64,000 nt of DNA from contig CP136065.1 of NCBI GenBank assembly GCA_032622095.1, positions 248,061,474-248,125,473 on the forward strand, in the 5' to 3' direction. A program made the position numbers and the translations under genes. Source of the DNA: Siphonodentalium dalli (Eukaryota > Mollusca > Scaphopoda > Gadilida > Siphonodentaliidae). Positions within the stretch are counted from its first letter, which is position 1. The number at the start of each line of letters is the position of its first letter. Of the stretch, positions 22,865-36,600 are shown in pieces. The notes below the pieces were generated by a model that searched no databases, was not told the DNA's origin, and saw only the letters and a list, made by a program, of their open reading frames with translations.

Positions 22865-24412
22865 GAGGGCCCCTCCCCCTCCCCCCTTGAGTCCGGAATC
22901 CAGTTTTAAAATGACGCTGGAATCCGGAATCCAGCTTCAAATTGACCCTGGAATCCGGAATCCAGTTTAAGAAACAAATACCGATTTCACGTCCAGTTTA
23001 CATGATATTATAGATTAGTTTTGTGATACCCATAATATATGAGCAGGTCCCACATATAAAGGCACCCCCGTCTTGAACCCCGGTAGTGGAAACTTCACCA
23101 ATGAGGCCCAGAGCAGTCTACCTTGCGACAGTTTACAAAATGTTAGGATAAGAGTAACAAAGGTATAGAATATGCGTCTAGACTTCCTTGGATTAACCGA
23201 TCTTTATCACATTCCCGTGTAAAAACTAATAAATTAAACGCTCTTTATATGGGGATGATATATTGACCCAGAATTTTTACCCCGATGTGATAACACATGT
23301 AAAACCCTCGGGTGGACTCCAAACTCGAACCCAACCTGCACCGGATCAGTACTCCCAGTAAAACCAGTTTGGACTTACCAATGCCCTCACATGTGGACGC
23401 ACATGGAAGGAAATCCCAACAAAAAAGGGGGACCCTATTCTATAGCGCAAATTAGCCGGCGGTCACCGAACACGTGGTCTCGGCCTGCACTCTGTGTTAG
23501 AAAACCCAAATACTAAATTAAGTTTAGAAAATTGATACGTATCTTAAGCCACCACACATAAACCAATACCGAATGATGGATGGACAGACGGTCGGACAGA
23601 TCAATAACATAATGCGCACGCTCCACTAGAAAATTGGGGATTAATCGATGATTACATATTGATTTTGATATATAAATATATGCATGTAGCACGGGAGTTG
23701 GAGCTCCCGATAATATGTATATATCCACTGGTAGTCAAACAATACACATCCATGTATTTGCATGCGTGTATATGGCCGATTTGGGTCCCAGATAATAATA
23801 TTAACAATCATGCTTAACACATCGCATGTAAACCGCCAAACAAACGCCATTTGAATTAATGTGTTTGATGATATAGCTAAGTGTCGGAGAGTAAACAGTT
23901 TTACATATAGCATGGTTGAAATCCACACACCATCCTGCCAAGGTTATATTGTTTTAACTAGCCATCGGAGGTACCGTTGTTTATATGTTGATGGTAGCCC
24001 AATATAACATACATATTTTTGAATTGTGGGTTAAGTTTATGCCCACAGCGCATTTTCACGGAAATATAATTGGAATTCCATCATCCAAATTGTTTTGCTA
24101 TGTCTTTGGGGCAAGTTTTGAGATATGTTGCCGCAAATAATGACCGGAAAGATAAAGAGCACCGTATACAAACGAATATATATGGACTAAGTCCTATAAG
24201 AGTGTGCATCAGATTGGATCCCATATAAAATTCATGATATTATGATCTATTATGACCAAATGAGGAACCAAATCGCAATATTTCACCCGAAATGGAATCC
24301 GTTTATATAAATACATGCATCCGGAATCCAGCTTAATTTGTGTCTTGAATCCGGCGTACGGGTCCAAAATGGGTCGAATCCGGCGTACGAAAAGGGGGGG
24401 GGAGGGGCCCTC
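22865..24412. mobile_element. DNA element with GC-rich inverted ends, 1548 bp
   Basis: The ends GAGGGCCCCTCCCCC and GGGGGAGGGGCCCTC are inverses, and ATTAAG flanks both sides exactly (22859-22864 and 24413-24418), a 6-bp target duplication. Subterminal direct repeats of CCGGAATCCAG occur three times at the left and as similar phrases (CCGGAATCCAGCTTAA, GAATCCGGCGTACG) at the right. The interior has only short ORFs. Non-autonomous; superfamily not assigned. Confidence 0.65.
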
Positions 24413-24572
24413 ATTAAGTGCAATTGATTTCGCTTGAATTCAATTATTTAATAAATGTGAAAACTGCTCCCATATAAGTTTACTCAGTTATAAAATCGAT
24501 TGCTGCGTGCCCGAAAGTAACTATATAATTGCGTATAATGATGCATAATGTGATTGTTTGCAACAACTGCAA

Positions 24573-24672
24573 NNNNNNNNNNNNNNNNNNNNNNNNNNNN
24601 NNNNNNNNNNNNNNNNNNNNNNNNNNNNNNNNNNNNNNNNNNNNNNNNNNNNNNNNNNNNNNNNNNNNNNNN
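24573..24672. other. Assembly gap (100 N)
   Basis: Exactly 100 unknown bases, a conventional scaffold gap of unmeasured size. It abuts the first base of the 3.21-kb tandem array, so the true array copy number is not known. Confidence 0.99.
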
Positions 24673-27600
24673 TAGATTTTACACGATATATTAACACGAT
24701 ATTCGTGTGATGAACGAGGCGCGTTCACGTGGTTGTAGGGAAATCATACATGGGGGGAGTCAGCCCTGGGAATTAAGGAAAATTTGCCTAGGCAATCTTT
24801 TTGCCTAGGTGAAAAAATCGGCCGAGGCAAAAATAGATTTTACCTAGGCAATTTTGCAACAATATTGCCATCTCAAATCAATATGATTCAATAATAACCT
24901 GAAATGCTTAGTTATTTTGGAGAACATTTCATGGCCACTACTGATCATATAATTTTATATACATTCCACAAATCATCTCCAAAACTAGTGCCCTTATGGG
25001 TAGCTAGTTAATGGCCCAGTGCCATGGAAACAATTTTAGGACAATATATGTAAAGAGTGATTTAAGGAAGTCATTTTGGCTAAAGAGGTTCTATTTCTGA
25101 TAGACACAAATCAATTTTAGTAACCCAATGAACTTGTTTTACCTAGGCAATATAATTGCCTAGGTAAACTGATTTTGCCTCTGCTTTTACCTAGGCATTG
25201 CCTATTGCCTAGGCTAATTCCCAGGGCTGGGGAGTTGTGTTTATATTTTATAACAAATCAATTTCATGCGATAATGTACGCTATAACTGAAAAGCTATGT
25301 TACCTTTTTATAAGAATATAGGTCAGAGTCCTCATATGTGGTCCCTCGCGTAATATATGATTGTCCGTGCGGCATATATGCCTGATTTTAGAAAACACTA
25401 CATATGTCATGGTACTGAATACAAATGTGTAGTCTACCCCAAGATGGCTGTCACAGCTCTGAAGTACCAGACGTTACAGAAACACGTCAGAACCACGCGC
25501 TCCGGTATGACGTACTTACCAGTGACGTCACAAGTCAGGTGCGTGCACAAATTATTTAAAGGGATATATATCGGATGCGTTTTATTTACAAACTAAGTTG
25601 TAGATTTCAGAAAATAATTTCGTTGTATGTAACCAACTGTACTGTTGGTGTGTGCATAATATATATTAATTCCAAGATAGATTATGGTGAATGGTTCCGA
25701 GCTGCGAGCATTACATTAAGTTGGTGTGAGCTCTTTTGAAGAGCGTAGTTGCATGAGCATGTACTAGTACTAGTAAGTGGCTAATAACCATACCTTTGAA
25801 GAGTATTCATACTATTGTAAAAAATATCGTAAATGGGTATCTAAAATGGACGTGTCCATCGCGAAATTAATGATTATAACAACGAGGCGCGTTCACGTGG
25901 TGTTAGCGAAATCCTAAGGTGGAGTTGCGTTTATATTATTATAAAAATTCAATATCATGCATCAATATATGCTATCCCCTAAAAGTCACGGAAACAAATT
26001 CGTTTTATATAACCAACTGTAATGTTGGGGTGTGGATATTATATCTTAATTCCAAGATAGATTATGTTGAATGGTTCTGAGCTGGGCCATACCATTAAGT
26101 TAGCGTGAGCTCTGTTAAAGAGCGTTGTTGTTTGAATGTGTAAGTGACTCAACATAAAATTTTATAAATTATCGTAAATGGGTATCAAAAATGGACATGC
26201 CTACCGCGAAATTAGTGATTATAACAAAGAGGCGCGTTCGCGTGGTGGTAGGAAAATCCTAAGGGGTGTGATTATATCATTATAAAAATTTAATTTCATC
26301 GCCAATGTGTTCTATAACCTAAAAGCTACGGAAACAAATTCGTGCTATATGACCAACTGCATGTACTGCTGGGATGTGGATGCTACATATTAATTCCAAG
26401 ATTGATTATGGTGAATGCTTCCGAGCTGCGGCCATTATTTATGTTAGTATGGGCTCTTATAAAGAGCGTTGTTACTTGAGCATATAAGTGATTAAAACCA
26501 TATCATTAAAGAGTATTCATAAAATTGTAAAATATTGTAAACAGGTATCAAAATGGACGTGATCATTCCGAAATTAATGATTATAACATACCGCTATTAC
26601 CATTTATAATTGTTATATATGCTAGGAATCAAATTACCTAATATAACCAACTATACTGTTGGAAGTAATGTTAGTCTATGTGTCAATTAGCAAAAGTGTA
26701 ATAATAATGAACTCAGTGCCACCATCTGTGATATATGTAGGTATACATGTATATATACATATTTAACATGTGCAATCAATAAGTTTTGTAACTAGTTTTG
26801 TAACTAGTAATTTTTTGCAACCATGTACATGCCATCGGTACCTGTATCGCACTAATGCCAATATGGCCGATCTGAAATACATAACGTCATGAAGATCAAC
26901 AAATGAACGGGTACTTAAAATAAGAACGAGTCTGTCTATTAACTAAAGGTATAATAAACTGAATATAACAAGAGTGTGAAATTAAGTCGTCAAACGTTTA
27001 AAAACGAATGTTGCGTGTTGCCAAAAGCCTCACCGACGGATAGTATATGTTTTATGGTTTATGGCAATTATGCCAAAGGGGATGTCAGGAATGATAACTT
27101 ATTGGCAAGGTCCGCAAGCACCACACCGACACACCGAGCAGGCAGATAAAAACCCGCGTGATGCATCGACTGGTAACCGGAAGGCGTGAACCCACGGCTA
27201 TCTAAAAGTCAACAAAAACAGTTAGGATAGTAGAACGGTTGATTATTCATCGGTTATGTGAAGTTTTAATTGTGCGATAATAGTATAAGGCATATACATG
27301 TATATATTGAGTATACAGAGAAGTTACACACCCATAGTTACACAAATATAGATAAAGGTCATCGTAGCATGCATTGGATGAGTATATATACCTGTAGTTC
27401 CCGATAAATATAGTTAAAGGTCATCGTAGTGTGCATTGGATGAGAATATATACATGTAGCTCCCGATAAATATAGTTAAAGGTCATCGTAGTATATTAGA
27501 TATGGATATTGTTTGCAAATTCCCAAATATATGTTTATGACGTATATTACCACATTTCCATCCATAGTTATGATGCATAGTAACCCTCCCCATTTATGTA

Positions 27601-30600
27601 TGATGTATACGACGCACATCTTACAGTTATAATGTATATCACTCCTTTCCCATTTCATAGTTAAGTTCTATGCCAACATGTTAACGTGTATGTCAGATAT
27701 GATAATTTGGGCAAACTATATATAGTTGAAGGTTATCGTCTCTTATTGGACGAGCAGTTACTCATAATATCGTTAAGGGTTATCGTTGCCCATAGGATGA
27801 AAATTGTTAGTAAATTCATAAATATATGGATAGAGTTAAATGGTTTCCATAGATGCATACATACAGCAACAGTTTATCGCTGTCAGATATTATATATTTT
27901 GATTTTATAAACCTTATTATAAATGGCACACCTTTTCTGGTGGTATGTTTATGTATATGTTTATTGTTATGCAGTGTTTGACTATCAGTATATCCTGATG
28001 GTTTTGGAGGAAAAATAATTAACCAATTTTGGAAAATGTTTACTAAGACCATGTCCAAAAGATAGCATTTAAAAAGTTGGGATCGAAAAAACTATACCAG
28101 CAAAGAGTTCTCAAGAGCATAACTCTGGTATAACAGACATCAAATACAGCCTGTTTGTGTGATAGGTTTCGGCCCTTAATGCTCGACCTAATTGGTCACC
28201 AGAGAGGGGCCGTATAGAACAAATTACCATTCTATACCTCCAGCTGGAAAAATGTGGCCAAATTTCCCTCTCCATCAAAATACATGACGTCAAACTAGAT
28301 AAAAAATCCGCGCGAACGAGAGTCTCTCATACCGGTAAACACGAGTCCGTTAATTGTTTAGATTTTACACGATATATTAACACGATATTCGTGTGATGAA
28401 CGAGGCGCGTTCACGTGGTTGTAGGGAAATCATACATGGGGGGAGTTGTGTTTATATTTTATAACAAATCAATTTCATGCGATAATGTACGCTATAACTG
28501 AAAAGCTATGTTACCTTTTTATAAGAATATAGGTCAGAGTCCTCATATGTGGTCCCTCGCGTAATATATGATTGTCCGTGCGGCATATATGCCTGATTTT
28601 AGAAAACACTACATATGTCATGGTACTGAATACAAATGTGTAGTCTACCCCAAGATGGCTGTCACAGCTCTGAAGTACCAGACGTTACAGAAACACGTCA
28701 GAACCACGCGCTCCGGTATGACGTACTTACCAGTGACGTCACAAGTCAGGTGCGTGCACAAATTATTTAAAGGGATATATATCGGATGCGTTTTATTTAC
28801 AAACTAAGTTGTAGATTTCAGAAAATAATTTCGTTGTATGTAACCAACTGTACTGTTGGTGTGTGCATAATATATATTAATTCCAAGATAGATTATGGTG
28901 AATGGTTCCGAGCTGCGAGCATTACATTAAGTTGGTGTGAGCTCTTTTGAAGAGCGTAGTTGCATGAGCATGTACTAGTACTAGTAAGTGGCTAATAACC
29001 ATACCTTTGAAGAGTATTCATACTATTGTAAAAAATATCGTAAATGGGTATCTAAAATGGACGTGTCCATCGCGAAATTAATGATTATAACAACGAGGCG
29101 CGTTCACGTGGTGTTAGCGAAATCCTAAGGTGGAGTTGCGTTTATATTATTATAAAAATTCAATATCATGCATCAATATATGCTATCCCCTAAAAGTCAC
29201 GGAAACAAATTCGTTTTATATAACCAACTGTAATGTTGGGGTGTGGATATTATATCTTAATTCCAAGATAGATTATGTTGAATGGTTCTGAGCTGGGCCA
29301 TACCATTAAGTTAGCGTGAGCTCTGTTAAAGAGCGTTGTTGTTTGAATGTGTAAGTGACTCAACATAAAATTTTATAAATTATCGTAAATGGGTATCAAA
29401 AATGGACATGCCTACCGCGAAATTAGTGATTATAACAAAGAGGCGCGTTCGCGTGGTGGTAGGAAAATCCTAAGGGGTGTGATTATATCATTATAAAAAT
29501 TTAATTTCATCGCCAATGTGTTCTATAACCTAAAAGCTACGGAAACAAATTCGTGCTATATGACCAACTGCATGTACTGCTGGGATGTGGATGCTACATA
29601 TTAATTCCAAGATTGATTATGGTGAATGCTTCCGAGCTGCGGCCATTATTTATGTTAGTATGGGCTCTTATAAAGAGCGTTGTTACTTGAGCATATAAGT
29701 GATTAAAACCATATCATTAAAGAGTATTCATAAAATTGTAAAATATTGTAAACAGGTATCAAAATGGACGTGATCATTCCGAAATTAATGATTATAACAT
29801 ACCGCTATTACCATTTATAATTGTTATATATGCTAGGAATCAAATTACCTAATATAACCAACTATACTGTTGGAAGTAATGTTAGTCTATGTGTCAATTA
29901 GCAAAAGTGTAATAATAATGAACTCAGTGCCACCATCTGTGATATATGTAGGTATACATGTATATATACATATTTAACATGTGCAATCAATAAGTTTTGT
30001 AACTAGTTTTGTAACTAGTAATTTTTTGCAACCATGTACATGCCATCGGTACCTGTATCGCACTAATGCCAATATGGCCGATCTGAAATACATAACGTCA
30101 TGAAGATCAACAAATGAACGGGTACTTAAAATAAGAACGAGTCTGTCTATTAACTAAAGGTATAATAAACTGAATATAACAAGAGTGTGAAATTAAGTCG
30201 TCAAACGTTTAAAAACGAATGTTGCGTGTTGCCAAAAGCCTCACCGACGGATAGTATATGTTTTATGGTTTATGGCAATTATGCCAAAGGGGATGTCAGG
30301 AATGATAACTTATTGGCAAGGTCCGCAAGCACCACACCGACACACCGAGCAGGCAGATAAAAACCCGCGTGATGCATCGACTGGTAACCGGAAGGCGTGA
30401 ACCCACGGCTATCTAAAAGTCAACAAAAACAGTTAGGATAGTAGAACGGTTGATTATTCATCGGTTATGTGAAGTTTTAATTGTGCGATAATAGTATAAG
30501 GCATATACATGTATATATTGAGTATACAGAGAAGTTACACACCCATAGTTACACAAATATAGATAAAGGTCATCGTAGCATGCATTGGATGAGTATATAT

Positions 30601-33600
30601 ACCTGTAGTTCCCGATAAATATAGTTAAAGGTCATCGTAGTGTGCATTGGATGAGAATATATACATGTAGCTCCCGATAAATATAGTTAAAGGTCATCGT
30701 AGTATATTAGATATGGATATTGTTTGCAAATTCCCAAATATATGTTTATGACGTATATTACCACATTTCCATCCATAGTTATGATGCATAGTAACCCTCC
30801 CCATTTATGTATGATGTATACGACGCACATCTTACAGTTATAATGTATATCACTCCTTTCCCATTTCATAGTTAAGTTCTATGCCATGCAACATGTTAAC
30901 GTGTATGTCAGATATGATAATTTGGGCAAACTATATATAGTTGAAGGTTATCGTCTCTTATTGGACGAGCAGTTACTCATAATATCGTTAAGGGTTATCG
31001 TTGCCCATAGGATGAAAATTGTTAGTAAATTCATAAATATATGGATAGAGTTAAATGGTTTCCATAGATGCATACATACAGCAACAGTTTATCGCTGTCA
31101 GATATTATATATTTTGATTTTATAAACCTTATTATAAATGGCACACCTTTTCTGGTGGTATGTTTATGTATATGTTTATTGTTATGCAGTGTTTGACTAT
31201 CAGTATATCCTGATGGTTTTGGAGGAAAAATAATTAACCAATTTTGGAAAATGTTTACTAAGACCATGTCCAAAAGATAGCATTTAAAAAGTTGGGATCG
31301 AAAAAACTATACCAGCAAAGAGTTCTCAAGAGCATAACTCTGGTATAACAGACATCAAATACAGCCTGTTTGTGTGATAGGTTTCGGCCCTTAATGCTCG
31401 ACCTAATTGGTCACCAGAGAGGGGCCGTATAGAACAAATTACCATTCTATACCTCCAGCTGGAAAAATGTGGCCAAATTTCCCTCTCCATCAAAATACAT
31501 GACGTCAAACTAGATAAAAAATCCGCGCGAACGAGAGTCTCTCATACCGGTAAACACGAGTCCGTTAATTGTTTAGATTTTACACGATATATTAACACGA
31601 TATTCGTGTGATGAACGAGGCGCGTTCACGTGGTTGTAGGGAAATCATACATGGGGGGAGTTGTGTTTATATTTTATAACAAATCAATTTCATGCGATAA
31701 TGTACGCTATAACTGAAAAGCTATGTTACCTTTTTATAAGAATATAGGTCAGAGTCCTCATATGTGGTCCCTCGCGTAATATATGATTGTCCGTGCGGCA
31801 TATATGCCTGATTTTAGAAAACACTACATATGTCATGGTACTGAATACAAATGTGTAGTCTACCCCAAGATGGCTGTCACAGCTCTGAAGTACCAGACGT
31901 TACAGAAACACGTCAGAACCACGCGCTCCGGTATGACGTACTTACCAGTGACGTCACAAGTCAGGTGCGTGCACAAATTATTTAAAGGGATATATATCGG
32001 ATGCGTTTTATTTACAAACTAAGTTGTAGATTTCAGAAAATAATTTCGTTGTATGTAACCAACTGTACTGTTGGTGTGTGCATAATATATATTAATTCCA
32101 AGATAGATTATGGTGAATGGTTCCGAGCTGCGAGCATTACATTAAGTTGGTGTGAGCTCTTTTGAAGAGCGTAGTTGCATGAGCATGTACTAGTACTAGT
32201 AAGTGGCTAATAACCATACCTTTGAAGAGTATTCATACTATTGTAAAAAATATCGTAAATGGGTATCTAAAATGGACGTGTCCATCGCGAAATTAATGAT
32301 TATAACAACGAGGCGCGTTCACGTGGTGTTAGCGAAATCCTAAGGTGGAGTTGCGTTTATATTATTATAAAAATTCAATATCATGCATCAATATATGCTA
32401 TCCCCTAAAAGTCACGGAAACAAATTCGTTTTATATAACCAACTGTAATGTTGGGGTGTGGATATTATATCTTAATTCCAAGATAGATTATGTTGAATGG
32501 TTCTGAGCTGGGCCATACCATTAAGTTAGCGTGAGCTCTGTTAAAGAGCGTTGTTGTTTGAATGTGTAAGTGACTCAACATAAAATTTTATAAATTATCG
32601 TAAATGGGTATCAAAAATGGACATGCCTACCGCGAAATTAGTGATTATAACAAAGAGGCGCGTTCGCGTGGTGGTAGGAAAATCCTAAGGGGTGTGATTA
32701 TATCATTATAAAAATTTAATTTCATCGCCAATGTGTTCTATAACCTAAAAGCTACGGAAACAAATTCGTGCTATATGACCAACTGCATGTACTGCTGGGA
32801 TGTGGATGCTACATATTAATTCCAAGATTGATTATGGTGAATGCTTCCGAGCTGCGGCCATTATTTATGTTAGTATGGGCTCTTATAAAGAGCGTTGTTA
32901 CTTGAGCATATAAGTGATTAAAACCATATCATTAAAGAGTATTCATAAAATTGTAAAATATTGTAAACAGGTATCAAAATGGACGTGATCATTCCGAAAT
33001 TAATGATTATAACATACCGCTATTACCATTTATAATTGTTATATATGCTAGGAATCAAATTACCTAATATAACCAACTATACTGTTGGAAGTAATGTTAG
33101 TCTATGTGTCAATTAGCAAAAGTGTAATAATAATGAACTCAGTGCCACCATCTGTGATATATGTAGGTATACATGTATATATACATATTTAACATGTGCA
33201 ATCAATAAGTTTTGTAACTAGTTTTGTAACTAGTAATTTTTTGCAACCATGTACATGCCATCGGTACCTGTATCGCACTAATGCCAATATGGCCGATCTG
33301 AAATACATAACGTCATGAAGATCAACAAATGAACGGGTACTTAAAATAAGAACGAGTCTGTCTATTAACTAAAGGTATAATAAACTGAATATAACAAGAG
33401 TGTGAAATTAAGTCGTCAAACGTTTAAAAACGAATGTTGCGTGTTGCCAAAAGCCTCACCGACGGATAGTATATGTTTTATGGTTTATGGCAATTATGCC
33501 AAAGGGGATGTCAGGAATGATAACTTATTGGCAAGGTCCGCAAGCACCACACCGACACACCGAGCAGGCAGATAAAAACCCGCGTGATGCATCGACTGGT

Positions 33601-36600
33601 AACCGGAAGGCGTGAACCCACGGCTATCTAAAAGTCAACAAAAACAGTTAGGATAGTAGAACGGTTGATTATTCATCGGTTATGTGAAGTTTTAATTGTG
33701 CGATAATAGTATAAGGCATATACATGTATATATTGAGTATACAGAGAAGTTACACACCCATAGTTACACAAATATAGATAAAGGTCATCGTAGCATGCAT
33801 TGGATGAGTATATATACCTGTAGTTCCCGATAAATATAGTTAAAGGTCATCGTAGTGTGCATTGGATGAGAATATATACATGTAGCTCCCGATAAATATA
33901 GTTAAAGGTCATCGTAGTATATTAGATATGGATATTGTTTGCAAATTCCCAAATATATGTTTATGACGTATATTACCACATTTCCATCCATAGTTATGAT
34001 GCATAGTAACCCTCCCCATTTATGTATGATGTATACGACGCACATCTTACAGTTATAATGTATATCACTCCTTTCCCATTTCATAGTTAAGTTCTATGCC
34101 ATGCAACATGTTAACGTGTATGTCAGATATGATAATTTGGGCAAACTATATATAGTTGAAGGTTATCGTCTCTTATTGGACGAGCAGTTACTCATAATAT
34201 CGTTAAGGGTTATCGTTGCCCATAGGATGAAAATTGTTAGTAAATTCATAAATATATGGATAGAGTTAAATGGTTTCCATAGATGCATACATACAGCAAC
34301 AGTTTATCGCTGTCAGATATTATATATTTTGATTTTATAAACCTTATTATAAATGGCACACCTTTTCTGGTGGTATGTTTATGTATATGTTTATTGTTAT
34401 GCAGTGTTTGACTATCAGTATATCCTGATGGTTTTGGAGGAAAAATAATTAACCAATTTTGGAAAATGTTTACTAAGACCATGTCCAAAAGATAGCATTT
34501 AAAAAGTTGGGATCGAAAAAACTATACCAGCAAAGAGTTCTCAAGAGCATAACTCTGGTATAACAGACATCAAATACAGCCTGTTTGTGTGATAGGTTTC
34601 GGCCCTTAATGCTCGACCTAATTGGTCACCAGAGAGGGGCCGTATAGAACAAATTACCATTCTATACCTCCAGCTGGAAAAATGTGGCCAAATTTCCCTC
34701 TCCATCAAAATACATGACGTCAAACTAGATAAAAAATCCGCGCGAACGAGAGTCTCTCATACCGGTAAACACGAGTCCGTTAATTGTTTAGATTTTACAC
34801 GATATATTAACACGATATTCGTGTGATGAACGAGGCGCGTTCACGTGGTTGTAGGGAAATCATACATGGGGGGAGTTGTGTTTATATTTTATAACAAATC
34901 AATTTCATGCGATAATGTACGCTATAACTGAAAAGCTATGTTACCTTTTTATAAGAATATAGGTCAGAGTCCTCATATGTGGTCCCTCGCGTAATATATG
35001 ATTGTCCGTGCGGCATATATGCCTGATTTTAGAAAACACTACATATGTCATGGTACTGAATACAAATGTGTAGTCTACCCCAAGATGGCTGTCACAGCTC
35101 TGAAGTACCAGACGTTACAGAAACACGTCAGAACCACGCGCTCCGGTATGACGTACTTACCAGTGACGTCACAAGTCAGGTGCGTGCACAAATTATTTAA
35201 AGGGATATATATCGGATGCGTTTTATTTACAAACTAAGTTGTAGATTTCAGAAAATAATTTCGTTGTATGTAACCAACTGTACTGTTGGTGTGTGCATAA
35301 TATATATTAATTCCAAGATAGATTATGGTGAATGGTTCCGAGCTGCGAGCATTACATTAAGTTGGTGTGAGCTCTTTTGAAGAGCGTAGTTGCATGAGCA
35401 TGTACTAGTACTAGTAAGTGGCTAATAACCATACCTTTGAAGAGTATTCATACTATTGTAAAAAATATCGTAAATGGGTATCTAAAATGGACGTGTCCAT
35501 CGCGAAATTAATGATTATAACAACGAGGCGCGTTCACGTGGTGTTAGCGAAATCCTAAGGTGGAGTTGCGTTTATATTATTATAAAAATTCAATATCATG
35601 CATCAATATATGCTATCCCCTAAAAGTCACGGAAACAAATTCGTTTTATATAACCAACTGTAATGTTGGGGTGTGGATATTATATCTTAATTCCAAGATA
35701 GATTATGTTGAATGGTTCTGAGCTGGGCCATACCATTAAGTTAGCGTGAGCTCTGTTAAAGAGCGTTGTTGTTTGAATGTGTAAGTGACTCAACATAAAA
35801 TTTTATAAATTATCGTAAATGGGTATCAAAAATGGACATGCCTACCGCGAAATTAGTGATTATAACAAAGAGGCGCGTTCGCGTGGTGGTAGGAAAATCC
35901 TAAGGGGTGTGATTATATCATTATAAAAATTTAATTTCATCGCCAATGTGTTCTATAACCTAAAAGCTACGGAAACAAATTCGTGCTATATGACCAACTG
36001 CATGTACTGCTGGGATGTGGATGCTACATATTAATTCCAAGATTGATTATGGTGAATGCTTCCGAGCTGCGGCCATTATTTATGTTAGTATGGGCTCTTA
36101 TAAAGAGCGTTGTTACTTGAGCATATAAGTGATTAAAACCATATCATTAAAGAGTATTCATAAAATTGTAAAATATTGTAAACAGGTATCAAAATGGACG
36201 TGATCATTCCGAAATTAATGATTATAACATACCGCTATTACCATTTATAATTGTTATATATGCTAGGAATCAAATTACCTAATATAACCAACTATACTGT
36301 TGGAAGTAATGTTAGTCTATGTGTCAATTAGCAAAAGTGTAATAATAATGAACTCAGTGCCACCATCTGTGATATATGTAGGTATACATGTATATATACA
36401 TATTTAACATGTGCAATCAATAAGTTTTGTAACTAGTTTTGTAACTAGTAATTTTTTGCAACCATGTACATGCCATCGGTACCTGTATCGCACTAATGCC
36501 AATATGGCCGATCTGAAATACATAACGTCATGAAGATCAACAAATGAACGGGTACTTAAAATAAGAACGAGTCTGTCTATTAACTAAAGGTATAATAAAC

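Noticed and set aside
25357-25596. 79-residue ORF (starting MIVRAAYMPDF) repeated in all five array copies
   Set aside because: Its conservation equals that of the surrounding non-coding unit, so identity between copies says nothing about selection; no recognised motif.
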